A stretch of DNA of 64,000 bases from Rhizobium esperanzae. Its GTDB lineage: Bacteria; Pseudomonadota; Alphaproteobacteria; Rhizobiales; Rhizobiaceae. Of the stretch, positions 44,953 to 53,480 are shown in pieces. The position numbers and the translations under genes are program-made. The notes under the pieces are model-generated. The model saw only the letters and a program-made list of their open reading frames with translations, was not told the DNA's origin and ran no database searches. The DNA lies in assembly GCF_014197615.1 (NCBI RefSeq), contig NZ_JACIFY010000002.1, positions 186,001-250,000 on the forward strand. The letters run 5' to 3'. Position 1 is the first letter of the stretch; each line of letters begins with the position of its first letter.

Positions 44953-46632
44953 TTATGATACGCCCTGCCCGCCCCGGTCGTCGGCAGGCGCGGCGAATTC
45001 GGCGACGCGGCAGTCGAACAGAACAGGCATGTTCACCTCGATCATCTCCATGATCGCATCGTCGAGTTCGGCGGGCCTCTCGCAGCGAATGCCGTGTCCG
45101 CCATAGGCTTCGGCAAGCTTCACGAAATCCGGGTTTCCGTGCTGCCGCTGCCGAGCCGTTCCCTGATCGCCGCCGTTGAGAATGAAGATCTTGATCGGCG
45201 CGTTGTGCTGCACGGCGGCCGACATTTCCTTCATCGTCACCTGTACGGAGGCATCGCCGGCTATGTCGATGACGAGGCTGTTGGGATTGGCGATCTGCGC
45301 GCCGAGAGCGGCGGGCAACCCGTATCCCATGGTCCCGAGGCCCCCCGATGTCATCCAGCGATTCGGCTGCTCGAAGTCGTAATATTGCGCCGCCCAGATC
45401 CGATGCCGGCCGACCTCGGTCGTGATGTAAGTATCGCGATCCTTGGTCAGTTCATAAAGCCGCTCGATGGCATATTGCGGCATGATGACGTCGTCGCGCA
45501 TTGCGTAGGAAAACGATCGCCGTGCCCGCCAGCCCGCAATCGTGCTCCGCCACTCGGTCAGTCTCGCCCGGTCCGGCGCCTGCGGCAGCGCCCGCCACAG
45601 ACGAACAAGGTCGGCAAGTACATTGGCGGCGTCGCCCCGGATGGCGATATCGGCGCGCACGGTCTTATTCAGCGAGCAAGCATCGATATCGATATGAATC
45701 TTTAGGGAATTCGGTGAGAAACCATCGAAGCTGGAGGTAAGCCCGCCGTCGAAGCGCGCCCCGATGCACAGCATGAGGTCGCAGTCGTGCATCGCCATAT
45801 TGGCCTCATAGGAGCCGTGAAGCCCGGTCATCTTCAGCCAGTTCGGGCTGGAAGCCGGATAGGCGCCGAGCCCCATCAGCGTTGACGTGACGGGAAAGCC
45901 TGTGAGATCGACCAGTTCGCGCAACAGCTTTACCGCTTCAGGGCCGGAATTGATGACGCCGCCGCCGACGCAAATGACCGGCCGGCGCGCCGGCGCCATC
46001 AGAGCGACGGCAGCCTCGATCTCCCCGATGTCACCGCGACGGTCCGGCCGGTCGCTCGTTCTTAAAGCGACGGCCTCCGGCGGCGTGTAGGCGCCGCTCG
46101 CAAACAGCACGTCCTTGGGCATGTCGACCAGAACGGGGCCGGGTCGTCCGGATCTGGCGATGCGAAAGGCCTCGTGGATGGTGACGGCAAGGTCATTGAC
46201 GTCGCCGACCAGCCGATTGTGTTTCGTGCAGCCTCGGGTGATGCCGACGGTATCGCATTCCTGAAAGGCATCGGAGCCGATCAGCGCCGTCGGCACCTGG
46301 CCGGATAGGCAGACCAGCGGGATGGAATCCATCAAGGCATCCTGAAGCGGCGTGATCGCGTTGGTTACGCCGGGACCCGATGTGACCAGCATGACGCCGA
46401 CCTTGCCCGTCGAGCGGGCATAACCCTCGGCGGCATGGCCGGCGCCCTGCTCATGGCGAACCAGAATGTGCCTGATGTCTTCCTGCTGGAAAAGCTCGTC
46501 GTAAATCGGCAGAACGGCAGCGCCGGGATAGCCGAAAATATGCTGGACGCCGTTGTCTCTCAGCGCCTGAAGAACGATTTCCGCGCCGGTCATCTGCGCG
46601 CGCGGGGTGTCGATGGAATGACGGGATCTCAT
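44953..46632 (-). CDS. ilvB: Acetolactate synthase, large catalytic subunit
   Basis: The 559 aa product is a thiamine-diphosphate enzyme. The N-terminal domain has FGYPGAAVLPIYDEL and RHEQGAGHAAEGYAR (catalytic Glu in HEQG), and the C-terminal TPP site is GDASVQVTMKEMSA. It joins two pyruvates, or pyruvate and 2-ketobutyrate, in valine, leucine and isoleucine synthesis. No small regulatory subunit gene adjoins it, so it may be a second isozyme. A leader peptide and terminator hairpin lie upstream. Confidence 0.9.
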   Translation of the reverse strand: MRSRHSIDTPRAQMTGAEIVLQALRDNGVQHIFGYPGAAVLPIYDELFQQEDIRHILVRHEQGAGHAAEGYARSTGKVGVMLVTSGPGVTNAITPLQDALMDSIPLVCLSGQVPTALIGSDAFQECDTVGITRGCTKHNRLVGDVNDLAVTIHEAFRIARSGRPGPVLVDMPKDVLFASGAYTPPEAVALRTSDRPDRRGDIGEIEAAVALMAPARRPVICVGGGVINSGPEAVKLLRELVDLTGFPVTSTLMGLGAYPASSPNWLKMTGLHGSYEANMAMHDCDLMLCIGARFDGGLTSSFDGFSPNSLKIHIDIDACSLNKTVRADIAIRGDAANVLADLVRLWRALPQAPDRARLTEWRSTIAGWRARRSFSYAMRDDVIMPQYAIERLYELTKDRDTYITTEVGRHRIWAAQYYDFEQPNRWMTSGGLGTMGYGLPAALGAQIANPNSLVIDIAGDASVQVTMKEMSAAVQHNAPIKIFILNGGDQGTARQRQHGNPDFVKLAEAYGGHGIRCERPAELDDAIMEMIEVNMPVLFDCRVAEFAAPADDRGGQGVS

Positions 46633-46703
46633 GGTTCCGTTCCTTGATCAGTGTGACGATGTGTGGAAAGTCCGACGAGGCGCCCACCCCGGATTCGGGG
46701 CAT

Positions 46704-46726
46704 AAAAAAAGGCCCCGTCAGGAGCC
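46704..46726 (-). terminator. Attenuator terminator before ilvB
   Basis: On the minus strand GGCTCC (loop TGAC) GGGGCC forms a six-pair stem followed by seven T residues (46704-46710), a classic intrinsic terminator, about 70 bases before the acetolactate synthase start and after the leader peptide. A second small hairpin (CCCCGGATTCGGGG, 46687-46700) follows it. Confidence 0.8.
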
Positions 46727-46759
46727 TGCTTACCGCGCATGGGAGCTTTCGCCGGATGG

Positions 46760-46846
46760 TTACAACATCCTGCCCACGCGCCCGATCACCACTGCCAGAA
46801 CCATTGCGATTTTCATGGCAGCATAGCTAAATGCAAATTGGAACAT
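46760..46846 (-). CDS. ilv leader peptide (28 aa)
   Basis: The frame starts with ATG 46846, with GGGAG upstream, and ends TAA. Its second half is packed with regulatory codons: IAMVLAVVIGRVGRML has four Val in IAMVLAVVIGRV, two Ile and two Leu. The stop lies just ahead of the terminator hairpin. This is the arrangement of attenuation: low charged Val, Leu or Ile tRNA stalls the ribosome and favours read-through into ilvB. The antiterminator pairing was not worked out. Confidence 0.75.
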   Translation of the reverse strand: MFQFAFSYAAMKIAMVLAVVIGRVGRML

Positions 46847-46953
46847 CGTCAATGCTCCCGGAGAATTGCACTTCGGGAGGTCCCTAGCCTCTGGGGAAGC
46901 GTGAGACCCCGCCTCGCAGATGGCTGCATCCCGCTTCCCTGCAATAAGCAAGG

Positions 46954-47370
46954 TTAGTCCTGGCCTTGCAGACGGTCCATCACCTGCAACAGGAGATCGG
47001 CGCAGGCCTTCATCGGTTCGTCCTCGGCGCATTTGAGATTGATCCGGGTGTTGCCGTCCTCGATCTGGAAATGGGCTGCCTTGGACGGCGGCGGTGGCGG
47101 GCGATGACCACGGAAGCCACGAAAGCCCCTGTCGTCACGGAACCCCATGTCGCCTCGCGATCCATGCCAGCGGTCATCGGGACGTTCTCTCGGCGGCGCA
47201 TCCGGCCCGCCCCGCATCGCCCCCTCATCGCTGGGTGCAGGCGTAGGTGGTGCGCCTGGCTCGGCGGCTACGGGCGGTGTCCCGGCGGATGGCGGGGCTG
47301 GAGACTGCTGGGCGAAGGCGTTGCCGGCAAGCGCCGCAAGGGCGAGGCCCGATAGAAGAAGTCTTTGCAT
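46954..47370 (-). CDS. Hypothetical exported Pro/Gly-rich protein (138 aa)
   Basis: A signal peptide (QRLLLSGLALAALAGNAFA, cleaved near residue 20) precedes a Pro/Ala-rich stretch (about 21-50), an Arg/Gly/Asp-rich stretch (FRDDRGFRGFRGHRPPPPP) and a C-terminal globular part with two Cys (NLKCAEDEPMKACADLLLQV). Probably periplasmic, function unknown. Oriented like the ilvB gene, and upstream of its leader. Confidence 0.72.
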   Translation of the reverse strand: MQRLLLSGLALAALAGNAFAQQSPAPPSAGTPPVAAEPGAPPTPAPSDEGAMRGGPDAPPRERPDDRWHGSRGDMGFRDDRGFRGFRGHRPPPPPSKAAHFQIEDGNTRINLKCAEDEPMKACADLLLQVMDRLQGQD

Positions 47371-47605
47371 GGGAACCGTTCCTTTCGCAGAGAGGTGGCA
47401 TATCTCTAAACACCCTAGCGCGGCTTTGGTTCACGCGTCGTCGGGGCTTTTGTCGAATCCGCAACTCATCTGTGCAACGTGCCCTTCGGCAACGATGCCG
47501 AGATTTCTTTCGCCTCGCCTCTGCCTTGTTGGGCGGCTATCCTAGGCGACGATTCGCTGGCCACGACGAGGGCGTGGCGTGAACGAAGCTTCAAAGGAGA
47601 GCGCG

Positions 47606-48625
47606 ATGACGGACGCCAAGAGCGGCATTTCGGGACTGCGGCCGCATATTACTGTGATCGGCGTCGGCGGTGGTGGTGGCAATGCGATCAACAATATGAT
47701 CGCAGAAAAATTGGCAGGCGTTGAATTCATCGCCGCAAATACGGACGCCCAGGTCCTCGCCACATCAAAGGCGACCAGGCGCATTCAACTCGGCGCGAAT
47801 GTGACCGAGGGTCTCGGCGCCGGTTCGCTGCCTGAGATCGGCCATGCGGCTGCCGAGGAATCGATCGATGAAATCATGGATCACCTGGCAGGATCGCACA
47901 TGTGCTTCGTCACCGCCGGCATGGGCGGCGGGACGGGCACGGGTGCTGCCCCTGTCATCGCGCGCGCCGCGCGTGCCGCCGGCATCCTGACGGTCGGCGT
48001 CGTCACCAAGCCGTTCACCTTCGAGGGCAATCGCCGCATGCGGACGGCGGAAGTCGGCATTGAGGCGCTTCGCCAGGCAGCCGATACCGTCATCGTCATT
48101 CCCAATCAGAACCTCTTCCGCATCGCCGATGCGAAAACCACGTTCGCCGATGCGTTCATGACCGCCGACCGCGTGCTTTATGCCGGCGTCGGCTGCATTA
48201 CCGATCTCATCGTCAAGGAAGGCCTGATCAACCTCGATTTTGCCGACGTGAAGTCGGTGATGCAGGGCATGGGCCGCGCCATGATGGGGACTGGCGAAGC
48301 CTCCGGCGAGAGCCGAGCGATGAAGGCGGCGGAAGCGGCAATCGCCAACCCGCTTCTCGACGATATCTCGATGAGAGGCGCCAAAGGCGTGCTGATCTCG
48401 ATCTCGGGCGGCTCGGATATGACGCTATTCGAAGTCGACGAAGCGGCAAGCCGCATCCGCGACGAGGTGCAGGATGACGCCGATATCGTCGTCGGCGCCA
48501 TCTTCGACCGCAGCCTCGACGGCAAGTTCCGCGTCTCCGTCGTGGCGACCGGCCTGGAAGGCAGCTCCTTGCCCGCATCCGCTTCGCACGCCCCCGCCGA
48601 GCAGATCCAGACGCGTACGTTGCAG
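47606..48625 (+). CDS. ftsZ2: FtsZ-like GTPase (FtsZ2, lacking C-terminal tail)
   Basis: 340 aa from the ATG at 47606 with AAAGGAG upstream; stop at 48626-48628. The tubulin signature [10 protein letters not shown] is at residues 107-116, the T7 synergy loop [10 protein letters not shown] at about 209-218. After the GTPase core the protein ends within about 20 residues ([14 protein letters not shown]), without the variable linker and conserved C-terminal peptide that bind FtsA/ZipA. Rhizobia have such a second FtsZ, not essential for division. Monocistronic. Confidence 0.92.
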
Positions 48626-48669
48626 TAAGCGGCAAGCCGCGTTGCATGAACAAATTCCATGCAACGCGA

Positions 48670-48879
48670 TCAGCGCGTCCGGCCCTCGTTCATATCGGCG
48701 GGATCGTAATTGATGTCCCGGTCCTTGCCCGGCTTCTTCCTGCCGGGCGGGTTCTTATGCACCGTGGCATCTTCCGAACCGGTGATGACGGTCGGCTTGG
48801 CGCTAGCAACGCCGCTGCTTTTCCGGTCGGCGCGGGATTTTGCGAACTGGCCGGCTGCGTCTTTTTCGGGATCGGCCAT
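48670..48879 (-). CDS. Small hydrophilic protein (69 aa)
   Basis: Highly charged, no hydrophobic segment: DPEKDAAGQFAKSRADRKS then HKNPPGRKKPGKDRDINYDP. Its start follows the stop of the next upstream gene by one base (TGAGATG), so the two are co-translated. Similar tiny, hydrophilic proteins are common in rhizobia and often stress-related; function unknown. Confidence 0.65.
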   Translation of the reverse strand: MADPEKDAAGQFAKSRADRKSSGVASAKPTVITGSEDATVHKNPPGRKKPGKDRDINYDPADMNEGRTR

Positions 48880-48880
48880 C

Positions 48881-49084
48881 TCAATCGCCCTTCTGCTTCA
48901 ACGCGTCGCCGAGGTTTTTGGTCTCGGGATCGCGGTTGTTTTCGCCCTTCGCGTCGCGATTGCGGTCCGGATCGTCCTTGGCTTTCAGATAGCCGCGCGG
49001 GGTATTTCCTTTCGGGCCTTCCCAGCGTGGGGACTGATCGGTGGTGCCGGGGGCGCCGTCTTTCGGTGTCTTCATGCCCATCAT
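48881..49084 (-). CDS. Small hydrophilic protein (67 aa)
   Basis: AAGGAG lies five bases before the ATG at 49084 (MMGMKTPKDGAPG). The product is rich in Asp, Lys, Pro and Asn (AKDDPDRNRDAKGENNRDP), predicted disordered. First gene of a two-gene unit with the 69 aa protein. No family recognised. Confidence 0.65.
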   Translation of the reverse strand: MMGMKTPKDGAPGTTDQSPRWEGPKGNTPRGYLKAKDDPDRNRDAKGENNRDPETKNLGDALKQKGD

Positions 49085-49206
49085 CGTTTCTCCTTGGCTG
49101 CGTAGGAAAAACCGGAAAAGGCGGCGAGTGTTCCCGCGGAAAAATATGGAACAGTGCCGTCTCCCATCGGTTGTCCCGAAGTCGCAACCTCAAAAGGGAG
49201 CCGAAA

Positions 49207-49380
49207 ATGAGCAAGACCAACGTCCGTGAAATTCAGAAACGCGCCGAACAGCAGGTCAAGAACACCAGCGCCGGCGGCCATCTCGGCGGCACCTATTTCG
49301 GCCAGCAGCCCGACGGCAAAACCGCCTCGGAAAGCAGCAATGACAGCGCCAAGGCCAGGCCGAACGATGGGAGTAATTAA
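49207..49380 (+). CDS. Small hydrophilic protein (57 aa)
   Basis: The ATG at 49207 follows an AAGGGAG site. The product has a helical N-terminus (VREIQKRAEQQVKNTS), a Gly-rich turn (GGHLGGTYFGQQPDG) and a polar tail. It is divergent from the two small hydrophilic genes, sharing an upstream region of about 120 bases. No domain recognised. Confidence 0.65.
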   Translation: MSKTNVREIQKRAEQQVKNTSAGGHLGGTYFGQQPDGKTASESSNDSAKARPNDGSN

Positions 49381-49420
49381 GTAGCGCAGCCGCTGTTATC
49401 CGCGCGGCATCGTCCAACAT

Positions 49421-49466
49421 TCCTCACCCTGCGGCCCCTTTGCGAGGCGCTTCAGGGTGAGGTTCA
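49421..49466. repeat. Intergenic palindromic element, copy J (variant)
   Basis: CCTCACCCTG...GGCGCTTCAGGGTGAGG is a related palindrome with different core GCGGCCCCTTTGCGAGG. It lies between the small protein gene and the AHSA1-type gene. Confidence 0.55.
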
Positions 49467-49514
49467 CTTGAGCATCGGCGGCAGTCTGCAGGAATGACCG
49501 GCCGCCTGAACCAA

Positions 49515-49964
49515 CTATTCTTTGATATCGGGCTCAACCACCCTGGCGAGGTTTTTCAGCGATTCCTGCCAGCCGAGATAACAAGCCTCGGGCGGGATGA
49601 CATCAGGCACGCCAGCCTGTGTGATATCCACTTCGGTGCCGACCGAAACTTTCTTCAGCGTCACGGTGACTTCCATTTCGCCCGGCAGGTTGGGGTCGTC
49701 GAACTTGTCGGTGTAGCGAACGCGTTCACCAGGGACGAGTTCGAGAAATTCGCCGCCGAAGGCGTGGCTATTGCCCGTGGTGAAGTTGCGGAACGACATT
49801 TTGAAGGTGCCGCCGACGACCGGCTCCAGATGGTGCACAGTGCAGAGGAAGCCGTTCGGCGGAAGCCATTTGGCAAGCGCGTCGGCCTCGATGAAGGCGC
49901 GATAGACCTTGTCCGGGCTGGTCGCGAAAACACGATGCAGGCGTATGGTGTTCGGCATGGTCAT
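49515..49964 (-). CDS. AHSA1-type SRPBCC domain protein
   Basis: The 149 aa product matches the activator of Hsp90 ATPase-like START fold: HRVFATSPDKVYRAFIEADALAKWLPP at the N-terminus (seen as SPDKVYRAFIEADALAKWL), GGTFKMSF, and QESLKNLARVVE at the C-terminus. Family members bind hydrophobic ligands or help chaperones; many are fused or linked to ArsR regulators, which is not the case here. Cytoplasmic, single gene. Confidence 0.85.
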   Translation of the reverse strand: MTMPNTIRLHRVFATSPDKVYRAFIEADALAKWLPPNGFLCTVHHLEPVVGGTFKMSFRNFTTGNSHAFGGEFLELVPGERVRYTDKFDDPNLPGEMEVTVTLKKVSVGTEVDITQAGVPDVIPPEACYLGWQESLKNLARVVEPDIKE

Positions 49965-50102
49965 AATCCTTTTGAATGGACGGAATGGACGAACCTAGGA
50001 CGGGTGTGGTTTGGCCGATCCGACACCGGATCGAACTTTTCTTCAAGAAAAATTCCGCATAGACCAACAAGGGCGCGTCAGCCCATTCGAGGGACCTGGA
50101 AA

Positions 50103-51104
50103 GTGAGCAAACCGAATTATCGGGACATCGCCCGCCATGCCGGCGTGGGAACTGCGACGGTCGAACGGGTCTTGAACGGGCGTGGGGGTGTTCGCCCCGA
50201 ACTGGTCGAGAAAGTCGTCTCCGCCGCACGTCGCCTGGATTACCCGCGCAAGCTTCCCGAGACCCATCGCGGCCTCCTCAGGATAGAAGTGCTGATGGTT
50301 CGGCCGGAGACGAGCTTCTACCGTCGCCTTTCGCATGCTTTCGAAAGAATCGCCGCCACCCTCGATCCCTTGGTCGTCGTGCATCGCAGCTTTACCGACG
50401 AACTGAATCCGGAAGCGATTGCGCGGCGCATCCTGTCGACCGACCTGTCACGCGCCGGCCTGATCCTTGCAGTGCCGAGCAGCCAGCTGATCAGCGCCGC
50501 GGTGGAAAAGGTAAATGCGCAAGGTCTGCCGGTCGTGCACGTCGTGACCCGCGCCTCCGAGCGCGCCGGCGAATTTATCGGCATCGACAACAATGCCGCG
50601 GGCCGCACGGCCGCGCTCTACATCAGTCGAATGGCTGCCCGGACCGGGCCCGTGATTGCCATCTGCCACCCAATCTATCAGGTGCATCGCGATCGGATCC
50701 GCGGCTTCTCAGCCTATTTTCAAGACCATCCCGGCGCCTCCAGCTTCGAATGGCTGGGATTTGGCGGCGATGAGGAGCGTGCCAGCGCTGATCGCCTGTG
50801 GTCGGCCCTGGAGATGTATCCCGACCTTGCCGGTCTCTATAATGCCGGCGGCGCCAACTCCGCCCTGATCGACGTGCTGCGCCGGCATCCGCGCGGCCGT
50901 GATGTCTTTTTCGTCGGGCACGAGTTGACCGAATATACGCGCGCGGCCTTGCAGGACGGCATTATGGATGTGGTGCTGGATCAGGCGCCGGAGGCGCAGG
51001 CGCGCCGCGCGCTTGATCTCGTTCTGAACAGAATCGGCTTGACCGATATCAAACCGGACCAGGCACCGATCCGTTTCATTACCATCACCAAGGAAGGGCT
51101 TTGA
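50103..51104 (+). CDS. LacI-family transcriptional regulator
   Basis: 333 aa from the GTG at 50103 (a longer open frame upstream overlaps the neighbouring gene and is a shadow). The helix-turn-helix is NYRDIARHAGVGTATVERVLNG (residues 4-24, given as DIARHAGVGTATVERVL), with the hinge after RRLDYPR. The rest is the periplasmic-binding-protein fold: AGRTAALYISRMAA and LYNAGGANSALIDVLRR. It probably senses a sugar. Its target genes are not evident here, since no sugar operon adjoins it. Confidence 0.88.
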   Translation: MSKPNYRDIARHAGVGTATVERVLNGRGGVRPELVEKVVSAARRLDYPRKLPETHRGLLRIEVLMVRPETSFYRRLSHAFERIAATLDPLVVVHRSFTDELNPEAIARRILSTDLSRAGLILAVPSSQLISAAVEKVNAQGLPVVHVVTRASERAGEFIGIDNNAAGRTAALYISRMAARTGPVIAICHPIYQVHRDRIRGFSAYFQDHPGASSFEWLGFGGDEERASADRLWSALEMYPDLAGLYNAGGANSALIDVLRRHPRGRDVFFVGHELTEYTRAALQDGIMDVVLDQAPEAQARRALDLVLNRIGLTDIKPDQAPIRFITITKEGL

Positions 51105-51271
51105 CCCGCCCCCTCGCCCGAATTCCGGCAACCGCTCCCGATGGCCGCAATCCATCTGAGGTTTGGGATTGTTAATCAGAAATGCCTAATGTAAATCTTG
51201 ACGTGCACAAGTTGTGAGGCAGTTGATTTGCTACAATAACTGATTAGGATTCGACCAGGAGAGCTTCGGAC

Positions 51272-52924
51272 ATGCGGAAAATTCGTGCGGCCCGCGCGGC
51301 CCGCGGAAAAACGGAGGCAAAGGCTTTGAGCTCGATCGACCGGCTTTTGTTCTTCGACCGCGATTTCAATCCAGTCGAGAATTTGCTGGGCAATGAGCTG
51401 CCTGCATCCGTCAAACCAGCCGCGTCGTTTTGGGAGCATTTTGCCGGATTGGACAAATCGGCGCTGACGCTGGCTTTCTCTTCCATGGGCGAGAGTGCCC
51501 AGCCTTTGCGGGTATTTGCCGATCCCGGCAGGCCCGGGTCGCGCGGACTGACGATTTATCGGATCGGAGATCTGTATGCGGTGGTTCGCTCCGAAGAACC
51601 CATCGACGATGAGCGGGCAACCCTCCTGCATCTCGCCACCCACGATCCACTGACCGGACTGCCGAACCGACGCCAGTTCAGCGACGACCTCACCGACTTT
51701 TTGCGGGAGACCGCGGGCACGAACGAGACCCTGTCTCTGATGCAGCTCGACCTTGACGATTTCAAACCGGTGAACGACACGCTCGGGCATGCGGCTGGGG
51801 ACAAGCTTCTTCAATTCGCGGCGGGGCGTATTCAGGACTGCCTTGCCGCTGACGACAGAGCCTACCGACTGGCGGGTGACGAATTCACCGTCATTTCCAT
51901 GGGTTCGGGGCATCCGGCCAAAGCCCACCGTTTGGCAGAAGCCTTGGTTGCCGCATTCAAAAAGCCCTTCACCATCGATGGCATCACGGTCTTTGTCGGC
52001 ACCAGCATCGGCATATCGACCGCTCCCCCGGACGGGACAAGCCCGGAGCAGCTCATGAAAGCCTCCGACCTCGCGCTCTACGCCGCCAAGAAAGAGGGGC
52101 GCGGCCGGGCAAGTGCCTTTGATGCCTCCATGCTTGAATTGCTGGAGCAGCGCGAGCTGCTGCGCCGCAGCCTTCGCATGGCCCTGGCCCAGCAGGAATT
52201 CTTCGTCGAGTACCAGCCCTTCGCCGAGGACGGCTGCATCGTCGGCTTCGAGGCATTGCTGCGGTGGCACCACCCACTGCTCGGAAATATCCCTCCCGTG
52301 ACCTTCATTCCGATGGCCGAGGCCGATGGAATGATGCCTGAGATAGGTGCGTGGGTTCTGGAGCAGGCATGCCGCGAGGCAATGAAGTGGCCGCAGAATT
52401 ACATCGTCGCGGTCAATGTCTCGGCGGCCGAATTCCTGACGAGCGGCCTCACGGATCGGATATCCCAGACGCTGGACCTGGTCGGCTTGCCGCCCGATCG
52501 TCTGGAACTGGAGATCACCGAAAGCGTGCTGCTGGAGCGGACCGTCAATAACATCGATACGCTGAATACGCTCAACGTGCTGGGGATACGCATCTCGCTC
52601 GATGATTTCGGGACCGAATATTCTTCCCTGAGCTATCTGAAGACATTCCCTTTCGACACGATCAAAATCGACAAATACTTCATCACCGATCTCGAAACCG
52701 ATCCGAAAAGCCAGACGATCGTCCGCTGCATCGTCAACCTCGCCCATGGCCTCGACATGCAGGTGACGGCCGAAGGCGTTGAAACGACGGCTCAAGCGGA
52801 ATGGCTGCGCAATGTCGGCTGCGACAGGCTTCAAGGTTATCTGGTGAGCAGGCCGCTTCCGGTCGAGGCAATCGGCGAGTTCATCTCCCGCGCGGAAACA
52901 TCTGTGCGGCACGCTCTGCCATAG
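51272..52924 (+). CDS. GGDEF-EAL protein, cyclic-di-GMP metabolism
   Basis: The 550 aa product has an unknown N-terminal domain (residues 1-115), GGDEF (about 118-280) and EAL (about 300-545). The diguanylate signature reads AGDEF (201-205) instead of GGDEF, and no RxxD inhibitory site is seen. The EAL side keeps EALLRW (327-332), VNVS, EITES, DDFGT and AEGVET, but loop 6 has Glu449 where Gly is usual (DDFGTEYSS). Net activity is probably phosphodiesterase, but not certain. It starts the signalling operon, 76 bases before the next gene. No membrane segment. Confidence 0.85.
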   Translation: MRKIRAARAARGKTEAKALSSIDRLLFFDRDFNPVENLLGNELPASVKPAASFWEHFAGLDKSALTLAFSSMGESAQPLRVFADPGRPGSRGLTIYRIGDLYAVVRSEEPIDDERATLLHLATHDPLTGLPNRRQFSDDLTDFLRETAGTNETLSLMQLDLDDFKPVNDTLGHAAGDKLLQFAAGRIQDCLAADDRAYRLAGDEFTVISMGSGHPAKAHRLAEALVAAFKKPFTIDGITVFVGTSIGISTAPPDGTSPEQLMKASDLALYAAKKEGRGRASAFDASMLELLEQRELLRRSLRMALAQQEFFVEYQPFAEDGCIVGFEALLRWHHPLLGNIPPVTFIPMAEADGMMPEIGAWVLEQACREAMKWPQNYIVAVNVSAAEFLTSGLTDRISQTLDLVGLPPDRLELEITESVLLERTVNNIDTLNTLNVLGIRISLDDFGTEYSSLSYLKTFPFDTIKIDKYFITDLETDPKSQTIVRCIVNLAHGLDMQVTAEGVETTAQAEWLRNVGCDRLQGYLVSRPLPVEAIGEFISRAETSVRHALP

Positions 52925-53000
52925 CGAACAAGCGATTTTCGCCGTGCCTTGGCGATCGCAAGCATCAGCCTGAGGCCCGGGAGCAACGATGGAGGGTTGA

Positions 53001-53480
53001 TTGGAAGAGAAAGCTTCTGGCTTCGACGACCATGCATTCGTGCCGATGGTCTCGCTCGAAATGAACCTTGCAACGTTCAAATCCCGGTGGCAGCTTTGCG
53101 ACGGGATTACGGAATATCTCTCGGAAATCCTGGGCCAAAGCCACAGCGATCCGGCTCGATATACCAATTTTCTTTCGGTCGCGGCAAACGAGCTCGTCGA
53201 ACTCGCGTTCCGTTCGACCAGAGCGCCCGGAAAGATACATTTCGGCCTCTATCGGAGTGAGACATTCAATCGGCTGAGAATTGCCTTCCCGTGCGAGGAC
53301 GCATTCGACCGCCGGCCCGTGGCCGTCGCCCGGTCTGGAGACCCGGTCATGAAGCCCGAAGAAACAGTCCGGCTCCGAGACTTGGCGACCATATTCCGCG
53401 CCGCGATCCGAATTGAAGAGGACGAGGCGCACGGAATGCAGATCATCGCGGATTTCCCCGCCAGGGAGGATTTCCAATGA
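53001..53480 (+). CDS. Degenerate HATPase-like regulator (slr1658-type)
   Basis: 159 aa from the TTG at 53001 with GGAGGG upstream. The only ATPase trace is an N-box-like AANELVELAF (residues 61-70), where the Mg-binding Asn expected after ELVE is Leu68, and no Gly-rich G-box is found. The protein probably keeps the fold of an anti-sigma-factor kinase without ATP binding. Its stop overlaps the next start (ATGA at 53477-53480), implying a 1:1 partner. It resembles the family found beside STAS regulators in partner-switching operons. Confidence 0.65.
   Translation: MEEKASGFDDHAFVPMVSLEMNLATFKSRWQLCDGITEYLSEILGQSHSDPARYTNFLSVAANELVELAFRSTRAPGKIHFGLYRSETFNRLRIAFPCEDAFDRRPVAVARSGDPVMKPEETVRLRDLATIFRAAIRIEEDEAHGMQIIADFPAREDFQ

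Noticed and set aside
49494..51104. Longer N-terminal extension of the LacI regulator
   Set aside because: It overlaps the AHSA1-type gene on the other strand and lacks domain similarity; GTG 50103 gives the normal LacI start.
51176..53167. 663-codon minus-strand frame over the GGDEF-EAL gene
   Set aside because: Antisense shadow; the plus strand has all GGDEF and EAL motifs.
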